From Marinilabiliales bacterium (lineage in GTDB: Bacteria; Bacteroidota; Bacteroidia; Bacteroidales; UBA12077): a stretch of DNA of 5,894 bases. The notes under the pieces are model-generated. The model had not been told where the DNA came from. It did no database searches and saw only the letters and a program-made list of their open reading frames with translations. The stretch spans positions 1 through 5,894 of the forward strand of contig PKTC01000518.1 in NCBI GenBank assembly GCA_002869305.1, given 5' to 3'. Position numbers and translations under genes: made by a program. Shown here one piece after another: positions 1-5,894 of the stretch (within the stretch, counting starts at the first letter, position 1; each line of letters opens with the position of its first letter).

Positions 1-66
1 CATGATAAGAAAAACGAGAAAAAGCATACATACATGCTTAGTGTTCTTATTATTTAGATAAAGCAT
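1..66 (-). CDS. Possible N-terminal fragment of a gene cut by the left edge (doubtful)
   Basis: On the minus strand a frame is open from position 117 to the left edge. It has in-frame ATG codons at 66-64 and 27-25, and a further Met codon at 3-1. From the first ATG it reads a short polar, Lys-containing stretch (NNKNTKH) followed by the hydrophobic run MLFLVFLIM. This resembles the beginning of a signal peptide or membrane anchor. It would be the next gene after kdtA on the same strand, about 120 nt downstream. Against it: only about 22 codons are visible, no Shine-Dalgarno or -7 box stands in front, A-rich plus-strand DNA read in reverse gives Phe/Leu codons by chance, and a hairpin lies inside it. 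No function can be assigned. Confidence 0.18.
   Translation of the reverse strand, partial: MLYLNNKNTKHVCMLFLVFLIM
19..39 (-). terminator. Weak candidate terminator hairpin downstream of kdtA
   Basis: Read on the minus strand, AAGCAT and ATGCTT form 6-bp arms around a 6-nt loop (GTATGT). The right arm runs directly into TTT and then a T-rich stretch (TCTCGTTTTTC). The geometry suits intrinsic termination of a transcript from kdtA, whose stop is about 150 nt upstream. The stem is short and has only two G-C pairs, so it may be too unstable to work. It also conflicts with the possible coding fragment at the same place; at most one of the two readings is likely to be right. Confidence 0.25.
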
Positions 67-164
67 ATCAATCAAATAATTTTTCGAACCTTTTGACAAA
101 TTACTAGGACAAAGAATTCAATGTTTAGGCGCGGTGAATGTAAAAAACATTTAATGTAAATTAA

Positions 165-178
165 TTGATTTAAATCAA
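165..178. repeat. Perfect 14-bp palindrome TTGATTTAAATCAA
   Basis: TTGATTTAAATCAA is exactly self-complementary and begins 8 nt beyond the kdtA stop codon. As RNA it could fold only into a 5-bp stem with a TTAA loop, without a following U-run, so it is a poor terminator. As DNA it could be a two-fold symmetric protein-binding site, but its place behind a gene argues against an operator for kdtA. Other short inverted repeats lie next to it: AATGT/ACATT at 137-151, ACATT-T-AATGT at 147-157, and AAGAA/TTCTT at 177-188. Function is unknown; in AT-rich DNA such palindromes can arise by chance. Confidence 0.4.
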
Positions 179-186
179 GAAAATTC

Positions 187-1419
187 TTAAAAATTAATTA
201 TTTCAAGAATTTCATTGGTAGCTCCAATATTTTTTCTTATATAATCTAAATTAACCTTTTTACATTCATTTAGATCATGCTCATTATCAATCCAATTACT
301 TAATATTTCTTTCAACTCATTATAATTCGAAATCGAAAATGCTCCTCCAAGACTTTCAAGCTCTACGGCTTCATTAAACTTTAAATAGTTGGGACCAAAG
401 ATTATGGGTAGACCAAAAGTTGCAGCCTCGAGAATATTGTGAATACCTTTCCCAAATCCTCCTCCGATGTATGCAATGGAACCATACCTGTACACTGATG
501 ATAAAAATCCAACACCATCAATTAAAAGCACATCGGCCTGTTGAATATTTTGGGGATTTGCTTCCGAATATTTCAAAACATTCTTGTCTTTTAAAGCAAA
601 ACTTATTCTGTCTATATTTTCCTTATGTATCTCATGAGGGGCAATAATCAATTTAAAGCTACCAGAGGTCTCGTTAAAATATCTAATTAATAGTTCTTCA
701 TCGGGTTTCCAGGTACTACCACCTATAAGTACTTTTTGATTTTCTGCAAATTTCTCAACCAACGGCAATTCCTTCGCATTTTGAGTTATCGAAAATACCC
801 GATCGAACCTAGTATCTCCAGTAATAGAAACGTTCTTTATATTTATTGATTTCAATAGCTTCTCTGATTCTACATTCTGAACAAAGAAATGCGTAAATAA
901 CTTTAGCATTTTTCTTGATTTTTCAGCATGTCTTTTAAAAAACCGCTGATTACTCCTAAAGATTCCTGAAACTAAGTATAGAGGAATGTCATTTCGATTT
1001 ATTTCTCTCAAGAAAAAAAACCAAAATTCATATTTTATAAATAGAACAATCTTTGGCTTTACTATTTTGATAAATTTTTTTGCGTTTTTGGGAGTATCAA
1101 GAGGTAAATAATAAACAAAATCGGCATGTTCATAGTTTTTTCTTATTTCATATCCCGAAGGAGAATAAAAGGTAAGTAATATTTTATAAGATGGATATTT
1201 CTCTTTAAAAGCTTCTATCATAGGTCTTCCTTGTTCAAATTCTCCTAAAGATGCACAATGAACCCATATAATTTTATCATTTTCATGAATTGATTTCTCG
1301 AGTTTTTTGAAAATATTTTTTCTCCCTTTTAACCATAGTTTTGCCTTATGGTCAAATAAAGATGAAAAAATTACCAATAACTGAAAAACTCTAATTCCTA
1401 GTAAATATAAAATGGTCAT
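187..1419 (-). CDS. waaA: 3-deoxy-D-manno-octulosonic acid (Kdo) transferase
   Basis: WaaA (KdtA) is a GT30 glycosyltransferase of the inner-membrane cytoplasmic face. It moves Kdo from CMP-Kdo onto lipid IVA, the first step of LPS core assembly. From ATG the protein has 410 residues, normal for the family. An N-terminal hydrophobic segment (about 2-20) serves as the membrane anchor. WVHCASLGE (52-60) carries the conserved SxGE-type motif, with Glu60 as the expected catalytic base. Further family blocks are LFIKYEFW (126-133), GDTRFDRV (201-208), GSTWKPDEE (234-242), APHEIHKEN (260-268), and the C-terminal donor-binding region GGGFGKGIHNILEAA (319-333) followed by PIIFGP (338-343). I chose ATG at 1419. 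An in-frame TTG at 1446 would add nine residues, but it lies inside a likely promoter box. A GAGG stands only 3 nt before this ATG. The gene diverges from the barrel-protein gene. How many Kdo units it adds cannot be read from the sequence. Confidence 0.95.
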   Translation of the reverse strand: MTILYLLGIRVFQLLVIFSSLFDHKAKLWLKGRKNIFKKLEKSIHENDKIIWVHCASLGEFEQGRPMIEAFKEKYPSYKILLTFYSPSGYEIRKNYEHADFVYYLPLDTPKNAKKFIKIVKPKIVLFIKYEFWFFFLREINRNDIPLYLVSGIFRSNQRFFKRHAEKSRKMLKLFTHFFVQNVESEKLLKSINIKNVSITGDTRFDRVFSITQNAKELPLVEKFAENQKVLIGGSTWKPDEELLIRYFNETSGSFKLIIAPHEIHKENIDRISFALKDKNVLKYSEANPQNIQQADVLLIDGVGFLSSVYRYGSIAYIGGGFGKGIHNILEAATFGLPIIFGPNYLKFNEAVELESLGGAFSISNYNELKEILSNWIDNEHDLNECKKVNLDYIRKNIGATNEILEIINF

Positions 1420-1443
1420 AAGCCTCAATTTGGGATGTTGCCA

Positions 1444-1451
1444 CAAATTTA
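1444..1451 (-). promoter_or_regulatory. Candidate Bacteroidota -7 promoter box for kdtA
   Basis: The minus strand reads TAAATTTG here, an exact match to the Bacteroidota primary sigma factor -7 consensus TAnnTTTG. Transcription would start near position 1440, giving a leader of about 20 nt before the kdtA ATG at 1419, with GAGG in between. No clear TTG or TTTG -33 element stands at the usual distance of about 20 bp upstream, which lowers confidence. The location directly in front of the gene, together with the exact match, is the support. Confidence 0.4.
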
Positions 1452-1683
1452 ATGGACTTTAATTGTTTTTTTACATCTTTTTTAGAATAATTCCAAAATC
1501 AACATATGCTTCTATCAAACAGCTCATTAGAGACAAACTCGATCTTTTTTCATGATCCATAGTTGTTATATTCTTAACAAAAGACTAATAAATGTGCCGA
1601 TTTTTCTTGTTTTTTAAAGATTTTTTATATTTTTAGCCATCAATATAGATTTCTTGATACCCTAACCCTAAAATTTTAAACCC

Positions 1684-1721
1684 AAAGGTCTTCATCCAAA
1701 GAAGGCCTTTCTTGTTTTTTT
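1684..1721 (+). terminator. Strong intrinsic terminator on the plus strand, no gene in front
   Basis: AAAGGTCTTC (1684-1693) pairs with GAAGGCCTTT (1701-1710) to give a 10-bp stem containing one G-U pair, closed by a 7-nt loop (ATCCAAA). It is followed by CTTG and then seven T residues (1715-1721). This is textbook Rho-independent architecture. It works only on the plus strand, because on the minus strand the stem is followed by GGG. It therefore cannot end kdtA, which runs the other way. No plus-strand gene lies upstream in the window, so it either ends a small RNA or antisense transcript, or attenuates the leader of the barrel gene 77 nt downstream. Confidence 0.8.
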
Positions 1722-1797
1722 ACTTTTCTATTTTTCAACATTTACAAAAAAATTCCGTTCTTTAATTGCTTATATTAAATCATTAAATTTTCTTGTT

Positions 1798-4700
1798 TTG
1801 CGAAAAGCAATACTAATAATCATTATAATACATCTATTTCTGGCTGCGAATTCTCAGGAACAAAGTAACCTTCGCACCCTCACTGTATCGTTGATTAATG
1901 ACACCGTAATGCTTGATAGTCTCAGTATTGTGCCCGGTTCTGAAATAATCTTCGATACAAATGGAATAATAATTAATGATTCAATATATACGATGGATTA
2001 CCCTAAAGCTTTACTTCTTTCTTCTAAGAAACTTATGAGCAAACATTCCGAGATTGCTATGAAGTATAGAGTATTTCCGGTCAACTTTTCAGAACCAATG
2101 TATACAAGAGATAAAAAGGAAACTATAATTGTTGGTCCGGTATTGCAAAAAGCTAACACATCAATTGATTCATATGAAAATATTTTGAGTGATAATCAAT
2201 TAAATAAGAGAGGAAGCATATCTCGTGGTATTACAGTTGGCAATAATCAGGATGCTGTTATCAACTCCAATTTAAATTTACAAATTTCTGGCAAAATCAG
2301 TAATGATCTGCACATACTAGCTGCAATTTCTGATGAGAACATACCCATACAGCCCGATGGAAATTCACAACAGATTCAGGATTTCGATAAGGTTTTTATT
2401 CAATTATATAATGAAAAGACAAAACTTATAGCCGGTGATTTTGAGATACTTAAACCTATTGGTATATTCATGAATGTTAATAAAAAAGCACAAGGAGGTT
2501 TACTAAACACTAAGTTTAAAGGCAAAAAGAACAATTCAAATCAATTTGAAACGGTTATTAGCGGAGCTGTAAGTAAAGGAAAGTATTGTAGAAAAACACT
2601 TCAGGGACAAGAAGGAAATCAGGGGCCATACAAAATCAATGGTTGCGAAAATGAGCAATTCATTATTATACTTGCCGGATCTGAAACAATATATATTAAT
2701 GGAAAACTTCAAAACAGAGGAAAAGAACACGATTATGTAATAGATTACAATACAGGAGAAATAACGTTTACTGCCAATTGCCCCATAACAAAAGATTCTC
2801 GGATAGTGATTGAATTTGAATATTCCGAAAGAAGCTATGCGCGTTTTATTATTTATACAGCCAATGAATTTAAAACTAAAAAAGGTAGCTTTTGGCTTAA
2901 CATTTACTCTGAACAAGATAGTAAGAATCAACCAATAAATCAGGATTTAACACCAGACCAAAAACAGTTACTAGCAGAATCAGGTTATAGCATAAGCGAT
3001 GCTTTTATTGAAAATGCAGATAGTGTTGAATTCAGAAGTGACTATGTTTTATATGCTAAAAATGACACCTTGGTTAATGGTAATACATACAATATATATG
3101 AATACTCAATGAATCCAGATTTAGCAGCTTATCAGGTTGGTTTCAGTTATGTTGGCCAAAATAATGGAAACTATATTCAAATTCAGAATTCGGCTAACGG
3201 GAGGGTATTTGAGTGGATAGCACCTATTTCGGGGACACCTCAAGGAGATTTCGAACCGGTTCGTTTGTTAATTGCACCTAAAAAACAACAAATGGTTAAT
3301 TTAGGAGGAAAGATAGATGTTAATCCTACAACAAAAACCGGCTTTGAATTTGCCTTAAGCAATTACGATATTAATACTTTCTCTAGCAGAGATGGCAATG
3401 ATAATGTTGGCTATGCTATAAAAGTTAATCTTCTGAAAAATATTTTAAATTCTGACACTACAAAAAACAGTCTCAAAACTAATTTTAGATACCAACTCAT
3501 AAATCGAAATTTTACAGCAATAGAAAGATTTAGATCCATTGAATTTGAAAGAGACTGGAACCTTGACAAACCCATAGATGAAGATGAACATTCAGCATTG
3601 TTCGGCTTAAGTTTTAAACGCAAAAAGATAATATATAGTAATTACAATTTTAGCATCTTAACAGGGACAGCAGATTATACTGGTTATAGACATCAGTTAA
3701 CTGGATTAGTCCAAAGGTCAGGTTATGAAATTATTCTTAACTCAAGTTTGTTAAATACAGATTCGGAAGTAAATAACACGCAATTTATTCGTTATTTGGC
3801 TGGTATATCCAAATCAATCTCTAAAATTAAACTAGGAATTGAAAATGAACTAGAACAAAATGAATGGAAAAGCAATCAAACAGATAGTTTATTAAATAAT
3901 AGTTTCAGCTTTTCTTCCTATCGTTTTTATATCGAAAATGCTGATTCAACTATTAACCAATATTCGCTTAGTTATAAAATTAGAAATGATTTCCTGCCTT
4001 CCGAGAATGATTTAAAAAAATCAACTCGAGCTGAAGATTTTCAGCTTGGATTTAGTTTACTAAAAAATCCATCAAGCATTTTGAAAACAATTGTGAACTA
4101 TCGCAGACTAGAGGTACAGGACACCAGTATTATTCAGCAACAGGAGGAAAATACTTTAACTGGCCGTTTGGACTATAACTTTAAGCTATGGAAAGGAGCC
4201 ATAACCTCTTCAACATTTTACGAAGCTGGGGCGGGCTTGGAACCTAAAAGAGAATATTCATTCTTAAGAGTATCCACTGGGCAAGGTATTTATAACTGGG
4301 AAGATTATAACAGCAACGGCATTGCTGAGTTAGATGAATTTGAAATAGCACAGTTTCAAGACCAGGCTAATTATATTAGAATTTATTCTCCTAGTAATGT
4401 GTACATAAAAACATACAAAAACGAATTTAGTCAAGTTTTTAATATTCAGCCTCACACAATATGGAGATTAGATAAAGGTTTAAAAAAATTTCTTAGCAAA
4501 TTTTCAAATAACCTAGCATACCAGGTAAATCAAAAATCGACTGACGAATTTCTAAAACAAAGCTTAAATCCATTTAACTCTTACAATGAAAGCACTTTAA
4601 TAAACATTAGCCAGAGTTTTCGAAATACCTTTTCATTTAATCGAATCAATTCAAAGTTTGGTGTTGATTATATATATCAAAACAATGCAAGTAAAATTCT

Positions 4701-5247
4701 ATTATCAAATGGCTTTGATCAACGAAACAAAATAAATCATGGCTTAAAAATTAGATGGAAATTTATCTCAGATTTTACCTTTCAAAATTACATTGAACTA
4801 GGTAAGAAAAACTATGAATCTCAGTTTTTTAGTATAAAGAATTATGAACTAGACAATCTAAGCAACGAAACAAAAATTCAGTATCAACCGGGATTTCAAA
4901 CTAAAATTGAGTTAAATTATACTTTTACTAAGAAAAATAATAGTCTTGCCAACGAAAAAAGCAATTCACACAATATTGGTACAGAAATAAACTATTCTGT
5001 ATCTAAAAAGGGGAATTTGCTGGCTAAAGGTAATTATTTAAACATATCGTATAATTCTGATGTCAATACATCCATTGCCTATGAAATGCTTGAAGGTCTG
5101 AAGCCAGGAAATAATGCTACCTGGAACTTGACTTTCCAGAGGAAATTAACCGGGTATCTTGAAATGAATATTTTGTATAATGGTCGCGTATCCGAGAAAA
5201 CCAAAACGATCCATACCGGAAGTTTACAATTGCGTGCATTCTTTTAA
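1798..5247 (+). CDS. Large outer-membrane beta-barrel protein of unknown function
   Basis: I cannot name this 1149-residue protein; it resembles large Bacteroidota outer-membrane proteins usually left as hypothetical. Residues 1-19 form a signal peptide: Arg2-Lys3, then AILIIIIIHLFLAA. The likely cut is ANS|QEQ, leaving Gln at +1 as the Bacteroidetes Q-rule predicts. An N-terminal soluble region (about 20-140) comes next, then a strand-rich part opening with SRGITVGNNQD (142-152) and IPIQPDG (182-188). Residues 272-328 (EGNQGPY ... DYVIDYNTGEITFT) look like a compact beta domain and contain two of the protein's three Cys (264, 283, 328). Further blocks are GRVFEWIAP (468-476) and EPVRLLIAPKKQQM (486-499). 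Alternating-strand sequence rich in aromatic and Asn residues fills the rest, with an EF-hand-like loop DYNSNGIAELDE at 836-847. It ends in LQLRAFF, a terminal-Phe signal typical of Bam-inserted barrels. The start is TTG; no in-frame ATG precedes the signal peptide, and no Shine-Dalgarno is visible. It diverges from kdtA and overlaps plsC by 4 nt, tail to tail. Confidence 0.85.
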   Translation: MRKAILIIIIIHLFLAANSQEQSNLRTLTVSLINDTVMLDSLSIVPGSEIIFDTNGIIINDSIYTMDYPKALLLSSKKLMSKHSEIAMKYRVFPVNFSEPMYTRDKKETIIVGPVLQKANTSIDSYENILSDNQLNKRGSISRGITVGNNQDAVINSNLNLQISGKISNDLHILAAISDENIPIQPDGNSQQIQDFDKVFIQLYNEKTKLIAGDFEILKPIGIFMNVNKKAQGGLLNTKFKGKKNNSNQFETVISGAVSKGKYCRKTLQGQEGNQGPYKINGCENEQFIIILAGSETIYINGKLQNRGKEHDYVIDYNTGEITFTANCPITKDSRIVIEFEYSERSYARFIIYTANEFKTKKGSFWLNIYSEQDSKNQPINQDLTPDQKQLLAESGYSISDAFIENADSVEFRSDYVLYAKNDTLVNGNTYNIYEYSMNPDLAAYQVGFSYVGQNNGNYIQIQNSANGRVFEWIAPISGTPQGDFEPVRLLIAPKKQQMVNLGGKIDVNPTTKTGFEFALSNYDINTFSSRDGNDNVGYAIKVNLLKNILNSDTTKNSLKTNFRYQLINRNFTAIERFRSIEFERDWNLDKPIDEDEHSALFGLSFKRKKIIYSNYNFSILTGTADYTGYRHQLTGLVQRSGYEIILNSSLLNTDSEVNNTQFIRYLAGISKSISKIKLGIENELEQNEWKSNQTDSLLNNSFSFSSYRFYIENADSTINQYSLSYKIRNDFLPSENDLKKSTRAEDFQLGFSLLKNPSSILKTIVNYRRLEVQDTSIIQQQEENTLTGRLDYNFKLWKGAITSSTFYEAGAGLEPKREYSFLRVSTGQGIYNWEDYNSNGIAELDEFEIAQFQDQANYIRIYSPSNVYIKTYKNEFSQVFNIQPHTIWRLDKGLKKFLSKFSNNLAYQVNQKSTDEFLKQSLNPFNSYNESTLINISQSFRNTFSFNRINSKFGVDYIYQNNASKILLSNGFDQRNKINHGLKIRWKFISDFTFQNYIELGKKNYESQFFSIKNYELDNLSNETKIQYQPGFQTKIELNYTFTKKNNSLANEKSNSHNIGTEINYSVSKKGNLLAKGNYLNISYNSDVNTSIAYEMLEGLKPGNNATWNLTFQRKLTGYLEMNILYNGRVSEKTKTIHTGSLQLRAFF

Positions 5248-5894
5248 GCAATAAGTCCGTTTTGAATCGTATTTTTAATTTGATCCAAGATCAAGTCCTT
5301 ATCAGTATTTTCTGAAGGTTTTATTGTTTTATGAATTATTATATCTGTTTTTCCTGGAGTAATTCTATTATACTTTTCATACCTTAAATAAGAATCCCTT
5401 ATTGTAACAGGTACAATTTCGATATTATTTTCAAACACTAATTTAAGACTTCCTGTTCGAAATTCTTGAATTTGATTACTCTTACTTCTTGTTCCTTCAG
5501 GAAATATTAGAAGTGCATTCCCTTTGTGGATTTTATAAATTCTTTCTCTAACGCTTTTAATTGATAATTTTGGCTTATTTCTATTTATAAAAAGACAACT
5601 TATTTCATCCATCCAAACCCTTAAAGGCAGAAACTTTTTCAGCTCTACTTTTGCAATAAAACCAACTATCATTGGCAAGGATGCAATTATGATCCCAATA
5701 TCATAATTACTTTGATGATTGCTAACATAACACACATTATTATGTTTGGGGATATTTTCTGGATTTATCAGATTGACTTTAACTCCTCCTATTCTAAGTA
5801 TATTTTTAGCCCACCAATGAACTAATATCAATAACAATTTTTTTCCTGCACGTGGCATTGCCCACGAAAATATTTTATAAAAACTATATATAAA
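5244..5894 (-). CDS. plsC: 1-acyl-sn-glycerol-3-phosphate acyltransferase, N-terminus beyond the right edge
   Basis: PlsC-type enzymes acylate lysophosphatidic acid to phosphatidic acid at the inner membrane, the entry to phospholipid synthesis. All four acyltransferase motifs are present. Numbered from the internal ATG at 5858, they are NHQSNYD (47-53, with catalytic His48 and Asp53), FINR (90-93), FPEGTRS (119-125) and VPVTI (149-153). From that ATG the protein would have 204 residues and NH at 47, which is short. Members such as the E. coli enzyme have about 245 residues and a preceding membrane segment. The frame stays open from this ATG to the window end and encodes FIYSFYKIFSWA, which looks like the rest of such a segment, so I treat the gene as partial. 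A start at 5858 remains possible. The specific acyl acceptor is inferred from the family; a lysolipid or lyso-ornithine acyltransferase role cannot be excluded. Its stop codon overlaps that of the convergent barrel gene. Confidence 0.9.
   Translation of the reverse strand, partial: FIYSFYKIFSWAMPRAGKKLLLILVHWWAKNILRIGGVKVNLINPENIPKHNNVCYVSNHQSNYDIGIIIASLPMIVGFIAKVELKKFLPLRVWMDEISCLFINRNKPKLSIKSVRERIYKIHKGNALLIFPEGTRSKSNQIQEFRTGSLKLVFENNIEIVPVTIRDSYLRYEKYNRITPGKTDIIIHKTIKPSENTDKDLILDQIKNTIQNGLIA

Larger units (their letters stand above)
1420..1797. other. Divergent intergenic region between kdtA and the barrel gene
   Basis: These 378 bases hold no convincing protein gene and no tRNA. They are very AT-rich with many T-runs on the plus strand. 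The left end carries the kdtA -7 box. Near the middle, TATATTTT (1626-1633) is one base off the -7 consensus on the plus strand, with TTG at 1607-1609 at a rather short 16-bp spacing. Between about 1639 and 1683 lie an ATCAA/TTGAT inverted repeat (1639-1643 with 1654-1658) and three ACCC motifs (1659, 1665 and 1680). A plus-strand terminator follows at 1684-1721. Between it and the barrel gene, TATTTTTC (1729-1736) is another one-off -7 box. The barrel gene promoter is therefore not settled. Confidence 0.6.

Noticed and set aside
420..647. 75-codon plus-strand open frame
   Set aside because: It lies wholly inside kdtA on the opposite strand, and its translation shows no recognisable motif, while kdtA has clear family motifs.
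1471..1560. 29-residue minus-strand open frame upstream of kdtA, starting MDHEKRSS
   Set aside because: No ribosome binding site, no homology recognised, and a length expected by chance. A leader peptide for kdtA is possible but unsupported.
1506..1562. 18-residue plus-strand open frame upstream of the orphan terminator
   Set aside because: Very short, no Shine-Dalgarno, ends about 120 nt before the terminator hairpin; no attenuation-type codon run.
1660..1671. Two telomere-like units, CCCTAACCCTAA
   Set aside because: Only two copies in a bacterial intergenic region; better seen as part of the ACCC-rich stretch before the terminator.
2536..2931. 131-codon minus-strand open frame
   Set aside because: Antisense to the barrel gene; no recognisable family motif and no start signals. 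It looks like a chance shadow of the coding frame.
3411..3623. 70-codon minus-strand open frame
   Set aside because: Antisense shadow of the barrel gene, without recognisable features.
5280..5294. Perfect inverted repeat TTGATC-CAA-GATCAA near the 3' end of plsC
   Set aside because: It lies within coding sequence and has no T-run on either strand, so it is not a convincing terminator.

Overview
The window is AT-rich chromosomal DNA that looks like a Bacteroidota genome (Bacteroidia or Flavobacteriia-like). Four things point there: a Bacteroidota-style Kdo transferase, a very large outer-membrane protein with a Bacteroidota-type secretion signal (Gln right after the predicted cleavage site), start sites without clear Shine-Dalgarno sequences, and an exact match to the Bacteroidota -7 promoter box (TAnnTTTG) in front of the Kdo transferase gene. 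Nothing suggests a mobile element, phage, CRISPR array, tRNA or rRNA.

Layout, left to right. Positions 1-186 are mostly non-coding, with several short AT-rich inverted repeats and a doubtful minus-strand reading frame that leaves the left edge. Positions 187-1419 (minus) hold waaA/kdtA, the Kdo transferase of lipid A-core synthesis. Positions 1420-1797 are a divergent intergenic region. It carries a likely kdtA promoter and a strong plus-strand intrinsic terminator with no visible gene in front of it. Positions 1798-5247 (plus) hold an 1149-residue secreted outer-membrane beta-barrel protein of unknown function, read from a TTG start. Positions 5244-5894 (minus) hold a PlsC-type 1-acyl-glycerol-3-phosphate acyltransferase, which appears to lose its N-terminus at the right edge. 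Its stop codon overlaps that of the barrel gene.

All three confident genes concern the envelope: Kdo addition to lipid A, an outer-membrane barrel, and phosphatidic acid synthesis. They are not one operon: kdtA and the barrel gene diverge, and the barrel gene and plsC converge. Shared function is therefore only a neighbourhood inference. The points most worth a second look are the uncharacterised barrel protein, with its conserved-looking blocks and EF-hand-like loop, and the orphan terminator, which may mark a small RNA or an attenuated leader.
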